Assembly (NCBI GenBank): GCA_038503035.1 | Contig: JAVSML010000938.1 | Span: forward strand, 112,987-176,986 | Source of the DNA: Crocodylus rhombifer | Taxonomy: Eukaryota; Chordata; Crocodylia; Crocodylidae | DNA: 64,000 nt | Reading direction: 5' to 3' | Translations under genes and position numbers: made by a program | The notes under the pieces: model-generated | Databases searched by the model: none | Seen by the model: the letters and a program-made list of their open reading frames with translations, nothing else | Told to the model about the DNA's origin: nothing | In this document: piece by piece, positions 1-11,300 of the stretch | How positions within the stretch are numbered: the first letter of the stretch is position 1 | Layout: each line of letters starts with the position of its first letter

Positions 1-602
1 GGCTATTTTTGAGCTAATCAGGCATTTTTATACATGTGAGTGCTGTAGCACTGGGCACTTTGAAAAGCGCCCGGCACTGTGATGCTTGCAGTTGTGCAAG
101 TGGCGAAGTACACATTAGCGCTGAGAAAATGGCAGCGGTGCACTTTTGAATTAAAACACAGAAGGTGTTTTAGTTCAAAAGTGCACCACCACCATTTTCT
201 GCATGCTGATGTGCACTTTGCCACTTATACAACTCCATGCAACACAGCACAATGCGTGTCAGCTCATGTGCAGAGCAGACGCTGAAGTGGTGGATCTCTG
301 GCACATTGGGGGACCAAAACCTATGTGTATAAATGCCCATCATCCCTACACTTAATACTTGGCAAATGCAAGTATCAAAATTAGGCATGAATAGTTAAAG
401 AGCAGTAATGCATGTGTAGACACATTAAAGTGCATTAATGCTCTGTGTGTGGACTGACTTGGGGCTAACTTCAGTCACAAGTCAGTCCACCCACAGCATT
501 AACACCTGCACATGTATAGATGCATGCCTAAACCCACTTAATGCACATTTAAGTGCACCTAAATTTAATATGCATTAGCTTAATGCACATGTAGACATGC
601 CC
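1..602. mobile_element. Cluster of fold-back MITEs, left edge outside or unresolved
   Basis: Two large hairpins lie here. The first has arms of about 85 bases (74-159 and 165-252) around a 5-base loop. The second has arms 434-461 and 478-503. The right end reads AATGCACATGTAGACATGCCC, the inverted form of the GGGCATGTCTACA terminus seen elsewhere in the window, and TGT follows at 603-605. A second right-end-like motif (GCATGTGTAGACAC) sits near 409-424, so at least two elements are nested or abutting. There is no coding content. Confidence 0.6.
74..252. repeat. Long near-perfect inverted repeat (fold-back)
   Basis: The inner arms are GTGCACTTTTGAA-TTAAAACAC and its complement around loop AGAAG (160-164). 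The pairing continues outwards through AGAAAATGG, AAGTGGC and AGTTGT with scattered mismatches. It is typical of fold-back MITEs. Confidence 0.75.
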
Positions 603-716
603 TGTACCAGTGTTTTGGCTTTTCCTACTATACTTTTCATTCCTAATACCAGTGGTGGTGATGGGAGGAGTGTTAGTGTAACAGCATTCCTTGACCTGTT
701 GTGGTTTTACTACAAA

Positions 717-1193
717 GGGGTGCATCTACACGAGAGGCTTACTGCGCAGTAGACTAATTAGCTGCACAGTAAGCATCCCGTGTCTACATGTGCGCCCCAA
801 TAGGCTGGAGTAAACTAATTTACTCCTCAGCAGGATAGCACTTGTAAATGCAAGTACTATCCTGCTGCGGAGTTTTTTTTACTCCGCAGCAGCACATGTG
901 CAGATGCTGCCCCAGGTGGCTGGGGCACAAGGGTGCCTTTGTGTGGGGGCTGCCTACCAGCTAGCCCCACACTAAACCACCCTCGTGCCCCAGCCAGCCC
1001 CTCTGAAGCATGTTGAACTGGGTTGGGGCAGCCCCAATCTGGCAGGATGACCCCCTGGGCCCCTTGCCAGAGAGGGCTGCTCCAACCCAGCTCAATGTGA
1101 TGCAGTCTCTAGCAAACATGCAAATAATGTGCCCAAAGCAGTAAGCTCCAGATTTTATTACTTCACATGAAATATGCACTTGTAGACTTGCCT
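717..1193. mobile_element. MITE-like element rich in internal hairpins
   Basis: The left end is GGGGTGCATCTACACGAG; the right end, TGCACTTGTAGACTTGCCT, is its imperfect inverse. The interior holds three separate hairpins: AGCAGGATAGCACTTG with its complement (about 831-869), GGTGGCTGGGGCACAAGGGT with its complement (about 917-998), and a GGGTTGGGGCAGC stem (about 1014-1095). I see no clean target duplication, so this may be two joined elements. Confidence 0.5.
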
Positions 1194-3572
1194 AGGGAAT
1201 CAGAGTCTGTGCCCTGCCTCCGAGCTGCGGTGGGGTGGGACTAAAGTGGAATTGACCAATAATAAGTAGGAAGATGTGAAAACTAAGCTTGCATTTTATT
1301 GCCTGAATATGAGAGAAAAATAAATCTCAATTCTGTGTTGGCCCATGAGCTATTTTTTTTCAGTTTTCTCAGCACAACATGAGCAAGCCTAAAAAATTAA
1401 AGGTAACTGAAATATTTTGTTCGGCCCGCAAGGAAACACATCACCGAGAGTTTAAGCCTCTATAACCCTTCCTACAAATAAATGCTGGCAATTCCCAGAA
1501 TGAAAACTTTGTTTCAAAGGAAAAAATGAAAATGTTTCCCTTGGAAAATGGTGAAAACAAAACATTATTTTTCACCCAAAAGAATTGCCCCAAAACTTTT
1601 TTTATTGTTCTGGAATGACAGTTTTTGTCAGTAAACTGTTCACTGAAGAAAAATATATTCCCCTCCAGAGGTAAGTGGATTGTACCCTGTGCACCAGTCA
1701 AAAAACTGAAGCCAAAACACAGGAAATAGGCACCTTGTCCCCTAGGAGATAGAAATGCTGCTTTGTGCTTGAAAAAAAGGATGCATTAAGTTGTTCTCTT
1801 TCCAGCTTTTCTGGTTATACGTGTGGCCACACAGCTTAACACATCACATCAGCCTTTGCAACATGATCCAACAAAGCATTGACCTTGTACTCAAGGCCTT
1901 AGCAAATCCTTCCCTCCCCATGTAGCGGGACAGGCTACACGGTGTTACAGGTATTTGCTCCTACTAGCAATTCTGCACCTTAAAAATGGTGCTCCAGAGT
2001 TAAACTCTGGTGGCTTTTTTTCCATAAGAAAGGGCAAAATCTGTGTAGTCATACAGATGATTTAGTCATGAACAATGATTTAATGGGTTAAGTTTTAGAG
2101 TGACGGTGAACACTTTGCCCTCAGGAATAACGATTTATGCAAATGTGGTACTTTTATAATACTTCCGCTTGCAAACACCATTGAAAGGCATAATACTATA
2201 TAATTTACCAGCCTTTTCACAGCTTTACAACAATCTTCAAAATGAATGGGTGTCCAATCACTTGACTAAAATAGCACAGCGCTGCCATGTTCAGATTTTT
2301 TTTTTAATCCTGTATCTTCATTTTTTATATGAGTTTTGGGTCTTGTGTATTTTGGAGTCGATAAGCCTATCTTAAGAGGCACAAATTCTTTACCTTTTCT
2401 TCACAATGATAGCCCTGCAAAATCAACTGCCAAGTTAAGACCAAAAGTGTCAGGAGTGACTAATGACTTTGGAAGGCCTCCGTTTTTTGGGTGGCCCATT
2501 TCAGACAGGCTGTAACCATCCTGGTTTTTAGTTGGAGGGTGTGCCATTCTTTCAGAAGAGTAGGCTCCTTCCATGAGTCTCAAGTCAAGCATCCAAAAAA
2601 TTAGGCACTCCTGGTCACTCCTTGCATCTGAAAAATCTCAGTTTACATTCGTTGCCCATCGATTAGATCATTTCAGGTGCCCAGTGAATCTTAACTGGCT
2701 TTGTATTTTAGACATTACAGCAAGGTAGATGGCTAGCTCCATTTTGTTCTTGGCCCTGCATACTTCCTTGCCTACTGATTGCATTCCTTAGCCTACTTTC
2801 CCCAATATCTTCTTTGTTTCCTTCTTTCAGTCTCACATTTATACCTCCTTCTTTTCCATCCTCCTTATGTGGAACAAGTCCATCTCTGTATGACTATATA
2901 CTAGGTTGGAACAGGAGCCTGTTTAATAGTTAATCAGAGTTGACTTCTGTTGATGGGTTTTTCAATAGAGCTCAAGGGATTTAGAAACCCAGTTCTTCAA
3001 TTCTGGATCAGGACACAGAAATTCGCCAAGACTACAAGGATACCCCCAATTACAGAATGATTTTTGGCCTCCCTGGAAGTGTTAGAATTTATATGAAAAC
3101 GCTGGTGAGTTTTGGGGTCTGTCCCCCAGTTCTCAACATCTTGATCTAAATCCATTGCAGCCATCTATTTCATTAGACTTTTTCCTGATATCCAGTGGTT
3201 CAGAAGAAAGAGACCTCCCACTGTATGCGCAGCTGGCAGACTTGCAATGAGCTATGCTTGCCAGCAGGTATTCAGCTTATTATCTGAAGCAGAAGATTTG
3301 ATTAACCATATTACTTTAGCACTAGTAGATATAAGTGATATTAATAATACACAATCCCCTTACTATCCATTTTGAATACCCAGCTGCAATGTTCCTAATG
3401 TCCCTGCAGTAGTGAATTCCACAGATCCTGTTTCCTTTTCTTAGGTTTATATATGGAGATTAGACATGAATGCAAGCACGCTTTGTAAAGCCTTTGGATT
3501 TAGGTGGATAATTGTAGATTTAAAGAGGACTTACTGTTTAGACTTATTCCTTATTTAGTCGTGTTCCTTCTT
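1194..3572. other. Intergenic, no gene seen
   Basis: AT-rich single-copy-looking DNA with frequent stops in all frames. About 1490-1640 resembles a degenerate A/T-rich dispersed repeat also suggested near 16100-16330 and 39830-40010. Nothing else is recognisable. Confidence 0.6.
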
Positions 3573-3575
3573 ACT

Positions 3576-3824
3576 GGGCATGTCTACACAGTCATTAATG
3601 CCTACTGCGCATTTAGTGTAGTGCTTGCCTAATGAAGTAGTAACTAAATGTGCAGTAATTGTAGTTACTGTGCAGTAGTGCCGGCACACGTTTTTCTTGT
3701 AATGCTTACTGTGCAGCAGCCTGATAACGCTGCACAGTAGCATATTAGCATGTGTTTTAACCAGCATGCTACTGTGCAGTGTTATTAGGCTACTGCACTG
3801 TAAGCGGCTTGTGTAGACGCGCTC
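3576..3824. mobile_element. 249-bp MITE with TIRs and ACT target duplication
   Basis: The left terminus GGGCATGTCTACACA pairs with the right terminus, whose complement reads GAGCGCGTCTACACA (12 of 15 bases). Both flanks are ACT (3573-3575 and 3825-3827), giving a 3-bp target duplication of PIF/Harbinger type. The interior repeats TACTGTGCAGT motifs. About 7925-8176 is a second copy with the same internal order. Confidence 0.7.
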
Positions 3825-3827
3825 ACT

Positions 3828-4894
3828 GAATTTGTTCCATCTCTGTAACACACAGTCATGCCATTACACCAAATCCTATTATCTTCAGCAAGAAACACTC
3901 ATATTGTATGTCAGAGGGATGGCTTTACCTTATGATGTGTGGAACGACATTGAAGGACTCGATTTCAGCCTAGGGAACACTCAACGACGAGTTTTTTCAG
4001 TCCATGGCTCTCACTGCTTTCCTCCAGAAAAAAAGATATGAAGCATCAAGGAGAATTTCGGAAATGGATTGGAAACCAACCACGTTGCAAATTCTGGCCC
4101 TCAATTTGTCATCACTGGAAAGAAACTCTTGTCTGTTTTTCACTCAGGCCAATCATGGGAGGTAGCCTAGGAGATTCTGATTAGTTCCTGTTCCTCTTAA
4201 CGAACACATCATTGACTGAGACCAGGGCAGGAGCTTCTGCGATAGATGATTTGTCATCCCTACTCTTGGTAACACGCTGGATCGATTTTTCTGAATGTTC
4301 CTATATGATTTATCCGAAACCTACAAATTGAAAACATCGAGCTGTTTGTGATGCCAACAGGGAAATGGCTACGGAGGATTTGGAGGTTGACGTGTCTGTA
4401 AGAATGATAAGGGTTTGAGCACTCTTCCTAGTTGAGACACTACTGTTTATCTTGCAACTTTAAGATCAGTTCTGCTGTCCCCAGATCTAACTCACAAAAG
4501 GCGACTGTGATAAGAGATTCCACAGCAGTTCTGAAGCGCTTTTAGCCAGAAGGGAAATATCCAGCCAGCATCGTATTTATTACAGGTGAAAACTTACGTC
4601 ACACGCTGGAGCTGTTTCAGTACATTGAATACCTGGTAAATTGGGTCGTTCACTGAAAAAGTCTCTGTGTATTGGTTATGAGATCTAGCACAGCGTAGCT
4701 GTTCCACCTGGGTTCTTTCACACCACAAGCTTCTGTTGACCTCACTGAATGCAGGAATGCATCCGGTCTCTCTTTACCACTGTTTCACCAAAAACTTAGA
4801 GAACCATATTAGTTTAAATGAACACTTCGTCCAATGAATCAAATGAACAATTGATTGTAATAAACATCCTTGTAAAAGGGCCTCAGTTATTAAT
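3828..4894. other. Intergenic, contains one arm of a local inverted duplication
   Basis: No gene model is supported. A short frame (about 3983-4168) with an ATG in good context at 4002 reads FLQKKRYEASRRISEMDWK; it is not a domain I recognise. The 68-bp piece 4016-4083 recurs inverted at 5028-5095. Confidence 0.4.
4016..4083 (+). repeat. Arm A of a 68-bp inverted local duplication
   Basis: Matches the reverse complement of 5028-5095 at 66 of 68 positions (differences at AAGGAG/AAAGAG and TTCGGA/TTCAGA). The flanks do not match on either side, so this is a discrete copied block. Confidence 0.85.
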
Positions 4895-4897
4895 ACT

Positions 4898-5847
4898 GGG
4901 TGCATCTACATGTGCTATTAATGTGCTTTAAGATTACTACACAGTCAAATAATGTGTGGTAACCTTTCCCTGGGTGTGGATGTGCCTACATGTGCATTTA
5001 CACTGGCTTAAATTTTTACTTTTTACTGTGGTTGGTTTCCAATCCATTTCTGAAATTCTCTTTGATGCTTCATATCTTTTTTTCTGGAGGAAAGCGGGAA
5101 CAGGCTGGCATCTACACCTGCAGGCTTTAAAGCTCATTAAGCTGTGTGTGGACTGTGCAGTAAGGTGTCTACACATACGTTACTGCGGAGTAACTAACTG
5201 GGCATCAATCTGATAGTTGCATCATGCAGGTATCAAATTTACGCTCAAGCTGGCATAAGTCTCCATATTTACTGTGCAGTACTGGTATGCATGTGTAGAC
5301 ACACACCCGTGCTGTGAAGTAATTCAGGTTACTGTGCAGTAAATGTTCATGCGCAGACATGCCCAGTATGTTTACAAATTTGCTCCTGATGGGAGCAGTT
5401 CAGCACAGGGCTACTCCTGCCCTGCTCTGCCTCCCCTACAACATCCAGGGGGAGCTCCAGATGCCCACAGGTGCCAGATCCAGGCTGGCAGGGGGCCCTG
5501 GGTCAGCCCTAAGCTCCAGGAGAAGCTATCCCACCTCTAGGGCAGCTGCCTCCCAGCCCTGTACCCCAATCAGAAGCAGGCTGTTGCCCAGGAGGGGGGA
5601 CTGTTTCCCAGTCCCCTACTGTCTGGGCTGACTGGGAGCAATTTCCTCCCAGTCAGCTGCCTACACGTGTGCTACTGCACAGTTGGTACTGTGCAGTGAA
5701 TCTACTACCTGTATCTACAGTATAACAGCCAACCACGCAGTAGACAAATTTATTGTGTAGTAAATGCTGTGCACATGGAGACGGTGATGCTTTACTGTGC
5801 AGTAGATTAGTCTACTGCGCAGTAAAGTGTCTCATGTAGATGCACCT
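4898..5847. mobile_element. 950-bp TIR element with ACT target duplication
   Basis: The left end GGGTGCATCTACATG matches the complement of the right end, AGGTGCATCTACATG. ACT precedes (4895-4897) and follows (5848-5850). The interior has many TACTGTGCAGT(A) motifs, further internal termini (GCGCAGACATGCCC near 5350-5367) and a GC-rich middle (about 5370-5650), so it may be a composite of nested MITEs. It carries arm B of the inverted duplication. There is no transposase frame. Confidence 0.65.
5028..5095 (-). repeat. Arm B of the 68-bp inverted local duplication, inside a MITE
   Basis: Inverted copy of 4016-4083 with two mismatches. It lies within the boundaries of the element at 4898-5847, so the block may have been captured from outside into the transposon, or the reverse. 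Confidence 0.85.
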
Positions 5848-5850
5848 ACT

Positions 5851-6918
5851 GAGAAATATTAGATAGGAGAACCATGCAATAGGTGACATAGCACTTAGCA
5901 CAATGCACTGGCAATGGGATTGCTCCAGTCCCTGATCTTGCCTCTCATGTTCAAAGCGCCAGGGGACCAATTTGTAGGGGAACAAAGATTTTTCAGACCA
6001 TAATTCATGAAATGTCTCGGAGCCTAATGTGTCAAAACAAACGATCTTTAATTCCCACTATTTAATTTGGAAATAAATAAATAAATAAAACATTCTATCC
6101 TATCTATCCTTTCTTCCGGAAAATTATAGTATGCTGACATTTCTGTGAACCCATCAGCGGAACAAAGTTAATTAAGCAGGGCAAATGAAGGTAATAATAA
6201 AATAATAGTGATGACAATCTCTCTTAAAAGCTGCACAGAGCATGCATATAGCAGGCAAGGCAGGACGTACTTCATTCAGCTTCAGTCGCAAGTGTATTTT
6301 TTTCCTTCTCTGTACTTACCCATGGCAGGTGTGTTGTTTTTTTTCTGTTGTTCTTCATAAGGAAATGCTGCTCCTAAGCCTCTGATTCAAATAATGGAGG
6401 GAAGTTAGATGCAGGGGGGAAAAGAAATAGGTTTGGATCTGGCTGATGAGGCCAAATGAGTTTCACATCCCTGCTCTATATTATGCAAAACAGGTAGTCA
6501 AATTGTTAACATTTTTTCTTTGAAAAATGGATTTTTTTTTAAGTTACATTTTTATTTCTTGAATTAAAAATTGAAGTTTAATGAGGGGAAAATGTTTTCT
6601 TTCGCTCATTTATTTATTTTTCCTGGGGAAATCCTATTGATCTTAGCAGCCCCCGAATTTCCCCGCAGGTTTTCCAAGTCAGTCAAATGCACAGTCTTGA
6701 CCCTAGATTTCTTACAGTTTAAGGCCTTCTTTCTGTAAGCCTGGACAGGTAATGCTTAATTCTACTACTGTGAGCTTTGTAGAGGAGGGAAGCATGTGTG
6801 AAAATGTTTGCAGAAACAGGATTTGCAGGATCTGAAACAAGCAAAATGGGAAGGGAGAGGAACCTAGGAGCGAAGACAGATTTTTCTAAGGTAGTTGGGA
6901 AACATCAAGAGGCAGCGA

Positions 6919-6920
<2 letters not shown>
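5851..6920. other. Intergenic, no gene seen
   Basis: AT-rich, with a short (AAAT)n run near 6070 and several A/T homopolymers. No open frame of note. Confidence 0.6.

Positions 6921-6956
<36 letters not shown>
6921..6956 (+). repeat. (GT)18 microsatellite
   Basis: Uninterrupted GT dinucleotides, flanked by AAG and AAGTAAATG. Confidence 0.95.
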
Positions 6957-6958
<2 letters not shown>

Positions 6959-7748
6959 GTAAATGAATAAATAGATTAAAAAGACTCTCAAGATTAAATT
7001 TAAGAAATTAATGACTTTAACTGTTTTTCTCTGCAAAAGTGAGTGATTCCCTCGAGCATCACAGCAAATTCAATTGCCCACTGATGGCTAATTGTGGTGT
7101 ATTTGTCCTCTGATGCAATTTCAATTCAAATCCGCTTTGTCCTCTGATCAGTAATGGTGGCACCGTGGGATTCAAAATCCAATCATTGCATTAGGAAGCA
7201 GAGAGAGTCTAATCGGGTTTTAAAGTAAAAAGCCCAGTCGCAGGTTGAACTATGGATTTGCGGCTGCTGTCTCCACAGCATGTACGTGCGTGTGCACCCC
7301 TCCCCCCCGCTTCCTCTCCCTCTGAATGCCATCACCTCTGATCAAGCTGGGTCTGGAAGGAGCTCGTTCCAGCAGAGATGTTTATCCACAAAGAGGTTAT
7401 TCAGTCAAGGGGTATAATTAATACCCACTGATATGGAAGTGGTTGTTTCTATTGGCACGCTCCGCAACCATCGCAATAGCCATTCCCAACTTGGTTCGTC
7501 TGGAACGGGTTCTTGGCTGGTGTAAAATGAGCTCCCTAAGTGGGTTCCAGGAACACCAATGCTGATTTACCCCAGCTACGCAGAGTGAGCTCTGTATTTC
7601 TATATTGTACAGGCCAGGCAGTGTGGGTCAAGGGTGAGAGAGAAGGCCCAGGGTTTGGTGGGGATCAGGGAGCCCCGAGCCTGGCATCATTGTATAGCAG
7701 TGCTTTCAAGTGCAATTGCAGTGGGAGCCCTGCACCAAGATATCCACA
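6957..7748. other. Intergenic, possible conserved non-coding block
   Basis: No gene. About 7015-7235 is free of repeats and rich in AATT, CTAATTG and CAATTCAAAT homeodomain-like motifs. This is compatible with an enhancer-type conserved element, but nothing proves it. Confidence 0.3.
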
Positions 7749-7790
7749 CATGTGTGTGTGTGCATGTGCGCACATGCACACACACACATG
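7749..7790. repeat. Perfect 42-bp palindrome of alternating purine-pyrimidine
   Basis: CATGTGTGTGTGTGCATGTG (7749-7768), then CG, then its exact complement (7771-7790). The whole segment alternates purine and pyrimidine, so it could form a cruciform or Z-DNA. Confidence 0.9.
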
Positions 7791-7924
7791 GTTGTGTAGG
7801 ACAGATGCATAGAGTAGCCTGGAGCTACCTCAGGCAGGACAGATCTAGCACTGCTCATCCTGACCAACCCCCAAGCCTCCAGATGAAGGTGCTGTGTTGA
7901 ACAGGAAACACTTTGCCCCATGCT

Positions 7925-8176
7925 GGGCGCATATACACATTCGTTATTGCACCTTAGATACTGCACATTTAGTTTAGTACTTCCTTAATGAAGTACTAAC
8001 AGAATGCACAGTAATGAGAGTTACTGCATAGTAGCGTTGGCACATATTTTTTTTAGTGACGCTTACTGTGCATTAGCCTAATACCACTGTGCAGTAGGCT
8101 GTTAGCATGGTTTTTGCCATGACACACTACTATGCAGTGTTATTAGCCTACTGCACAGTAAGTGTCTCATGTATGA
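7925..8176. mobile_element. Second copy of the 3576-3824 MITE family, right end decayed
   Basis: Begins GGGCGCATATACACATTCG and follows the same internal order as the first copy: ACTGCACATTTAGT, AGTTACTGCATAGTAG, CTTACTGTGCATTAG, TATTAGCCTACTGCACAGTA. The right terminus (GTGTCTCATGTATG) has lost the last TIR bases. Confidence 0.65.
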
Positions 8177-8811
8177 AATGGAGGCTTGGCTGCGTTAGGA
8201 GGCCTGCCCCACAGAGCTCTGCTGGTATTGCTGTATTGGGCACCATGTGAAAGGCTCTGACATTCAGCAAAACCCCTGGGGTAGATGCAGCTCTGGCTCC
8301 TGCCTGCAGAACGTCTGTTGTCCAAGTGAGGTAGTGTAACCCTGACAAAGGAGGAGGAGATTCCCAATTCCAGCACACCTGAAGCACTGGGGCTATTTTT
8401 CAAGGGGCAGCAGTCTGGAATATAGACAAGGCCCATCACAGTGCACAACCCTTGATCTTGCAGTGGGTCCCATCTGGGTAGGTGGTTCTGCAAACCCGGG
8501 GCCCTAAGGCAACAGCTCTGCCAGTGCAGAGCTCACAGCGAGATCAGCATTGAGGATGGGAAGTGGCAGAGAGAGTGGGGTGGCAGAATCAGTTCTTGGT
8601 GAAGGCAAGACCTCTCAAAAGCCCCAAGACTTTCCACATCTACCTCTAATGATGACACATCTGCTAGAGACCTGGACTGAATATCCCTTCTTCTTTTAGT
8701 CTCCTATTATTTCTAAGAGACTGAAATACCCTTTAACATCCACCAAGAAAGAAACATGAAGCCTAAAGCCAGCAATGTTACCTTTTTATTTTAACAGTCA
8801 GTTTTGACTTG
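8177..8811. other. Intergenic, no gene seen
   Basis: Overlapping minus-strand frames of up to 108 codons (8148-8493) have no recognisable domain and look like chance frames. Confidence 0.5.
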
Positions 8812-8850
8812 TAGAAAATGAGGATTGGAAGGGACCTGAGGAGATCACAA
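8812..8850 (-). mobile_element. CR1 3' tail fragment
   Basis: Reads as the complement of a CR1 3' end (AAAATGAGGATTGGAAGGGA then CCTGAGGAGATCAC). It joins directly to an RT segment at 8851. Confidence 0.6.
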
Positions 8851-8928
8851 TCAAGGTATGTTACATCCACTGGTCTCCCCACCTCCACAGAGCCAGTCAT
8901 CTGATCATAGAAGGCATTCAGGTTGGTC
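8851..8928 (-). mobile_element. Inverted CR1 reverse-transcriptase segment
   Basis: The complement encodes the CR1 stretch between the TNL(I/N)AFY motif and the TYLD motif just before the RT 'SKAF' block. It parallels 9914-9990 base by base. The next base on the plus strand starts the following CR1 portion, as expected for a 5'-inverted insertion. Confidence 0.7.
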
Positions 8929-9897
8929 AAGCTTTGATATGGTCTCCCACAACATTTTCACAGGCAAGATAAGGAAGTATGGGTTGGATGAATGGGCTGT
9001 AAGGTGGATAAAAAACTGGCTGGAGAATTGGGCTCAAAGGGTAGTAATCAATCCTCACAGTCTAGCTGGCGGCCATTATCAAGTGGAGTGACCAAGGGGT
9101 TGGTCCTGGGGCCAGTTTTGTTTAATGTTTTCATCAACATGAAATCTCATGAGTTCAACAAGGACAATTGCAAAGTCCTGCACTTAGGACAGGACAACCC
9201 CATGCACTGGTGCAGGCTGGGGGTCACTGGCTGGGCAGCAGCTCTGCAGAAAAGGACCTGGGGGAGACAGTGGGCAGGAAGCTGAATAGGAGCCAGCGGT
9301 GTGGCCTTGTTGCCCAGAGGCTAACAGCATCCTGGGCTGCATTGGTAGGAGCATTGCTAGCCAGTCCTTGGAAGTGATTCTTCCCCTCTATCCAGCACTG
9401 GTGAGGTCCCATCTGGACTCCTGTGTCCAGTTTTGGACCCCCACTATAGAAAAGATGTGGACCAGTTGGGTAGAGGGCAATGAAGCTGGTTGGGGGGCTG
9501 GGGCACATGACTTGTGAGAAGAGGCTGAGGGAACTGGGCTGATTTAGTCTAGAGAAGAGGAGACTGAGCGGGGACTGAATAGCAGCCTTCAACTCCCTGC
9601 AGGGGGGCTGCAAAGAGGATGGAGCTGGTCTGGTCTCAGTGGGGGCAGATGACAGAACAAGGAGCAATGGGCTCAAGTTGAAGCAAGGGAGGTTTACGTT
9701 GGATATTAGGAGGGTAGTAAAACACTGGAACAGGATATCCAGGAAGGTGATGACATCTCCATCCTTGGAGGTTTCTGGGACTTGGCTAGACAAAGCCTTG
9801 GCTGGGATGATGTAGTTGGGGCTGGTCCTTCTTTGAGGTTGGACTAGATGTGACCTCCTGAGGTCCCTTTCAACTCTACCTTTCTATGATTCTATGA
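8929..9897 (+). mobile_element. CR1 LINE, 5'-truncated, with internal deletion
   Basis: Starts at the RT block FDMVSH, continues through KNWLENWAQRVVIN and the VLGPVLFNVFIN motif, then skips the catalytic FADD region (deletion near 9140) to KVLHLGQ. It runs on to the canonical 3' end TTTCTATGATTCTATGA. It is frame-broken and inactive. Confidence 0.85.
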
Positions 9898-10240
9898 AAA
9901 GCCTTGCTAAAGTCAAGGTATATCATGTCTACTGCTCTCCCTACATCCATAGGATCAGTCATCTCATTGTAGAAAGCAATCAGGTTGATCTGGCATGACT
10001 TGCCCTTGGTGAATCCATGCTGACTGTTCCTAATCACCTTCTTCTCCTCCTCCAAGTGTTTAGAAATGTAATCCTTGAGGACCTGATCCATGATTTTTCC
10101 AGGGACTGAGGTGAGGCTGACCTCTCTCATTCCTCAGATCCTCCTCCTTCCCTTTCTTAAAGATGAGCACTATATTTGCCTTTTTGCAGTCATCTGGGAC
10201 CTCTCTCAATGGTCCAGGACCTTTCCTGATTGCCATGAGT
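9898..10240 (-). mobile_element. CR1 reverse-transcriptase fragment on the minus strand
   Basis: A minus-strand frame (10130 to 9876) contains LTSVPGKIMDQ, NSQHGFTKGKSC and YLDFSKAF, which are classic CR1 RT motifs. Upstream, frame-shifted, comes the IFKKGK-type segment. It stops abruptly at SKAF where it meets the 3' tail of the previous element. Confidence 0.85.
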
Positions 10241-11226
10241 TTTCAATTAACTCAATATTGCAATAGCAACAGTTATCATCTGAATGCAAGGAACTAATAT
10301 CCATTCAATCACAGCAACAATTAAAGAAAATGTCAGGAGGTTTCTCACCCTCTAACATTTTGCAAATGTTACCAGAGACTGTTTAGCAGAGAAAATCACC
10401 TTTTTGTTTTACTAATTGCCACCTCTTGTAGCTATCCCTTTGGTCTGTTTCCTGAACAGTCTGCTAAAATGTTCCTTGATGGACGGTGCCTATTTGCTGT
10501 TCCTTTGTAAGAATTGCCAGGCAGCTGTTGAAAAACAAGTATGCTGAAAAAACAGGAGCAAAAGGTCAGCTTAAAAGAAAGAAACAGAGTGGAGAATCAG
10601 AGAGAAGCAGGAAGCAAAGCAAGCTCCAGTCTGCATGTTTGGTAATGAGATTTTTCTCGTTTAAGACGGCGTCAAGTCATTTTAGAATCAACATTTTAGG
10701 ATCAAGCTACAAGAGGTGGCAGCCCTGAGAAAAGCTAATAGATGCAGAAGTGGCTTCATTTAAGGGACAAAAACATCCATAATTGATAAGTAAACAGGTT
10801 TTGTTTAGGGGAGATAGAGACATTTCCTGACGCTGTTATGATCCAAACATGCGCCCGTTGCCTGAAAGGCCAAATTTGAAGGCAGACACCTATGGTCCGA
10901 TGAGGGATAGCTCAATTAGCAATTAGTAATCCCAAATATAGCCCATCCATTTACAAAATGGTTTCCCAAGAGGAAGTACAGGAAACAGGCAAGTTCCTCC
11001 TTCAGGCCCCCAAATTCCCTCCACACCCAACACACAGTACAATGAAATCTCATTGCTCTGAATGGTCTTCTGATGCTATGTGCTCTGACCCACAGACATA
11101 GGCCTCCCTGCAACCCTTCAAGGACTGCTTAGGTGGCTACCTGGGCAGAGTCAACCCTTGAAGACAGAGTCTCTCTGGTCCTAAAACCTCTTAACCGTGG
11201 CCCATTCTCAGATCAGATGCTCACGC
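10241..11226. other. Intergenic, no gene seen
   Basis: Single-copy-looking sequence with short frames only. Confidence 0.6.
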
Positions 11227-11300
11227 AGTGGTTCTCAATGGGGTTCCATGGGACTCTTTCAAGGGTGCTGTTGTCAGTGCCATTGCCATCAAGGCCAGGT
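11227..11300 (+). mobile_element. Possible hAT terminus remnant
   Basis: CAGTGGTTCTCAATGGGG resembles hAT (Charlie-type) ends also seen at 13112 and 15412. No matching right end was found, so this is only a weak call. Confidence 0.3.

Noticed and set aside
7706..7966. Cys/His-rich frames (VCACAHMHTHT) as metal-binding peptides
   Set aside because: They are translations of a CA/TG palindrome and appear on both strands.
9224..9793. 189-codon minus-strand frame
   Set aside because: It is the antisense of a plus-strand CR1 element.
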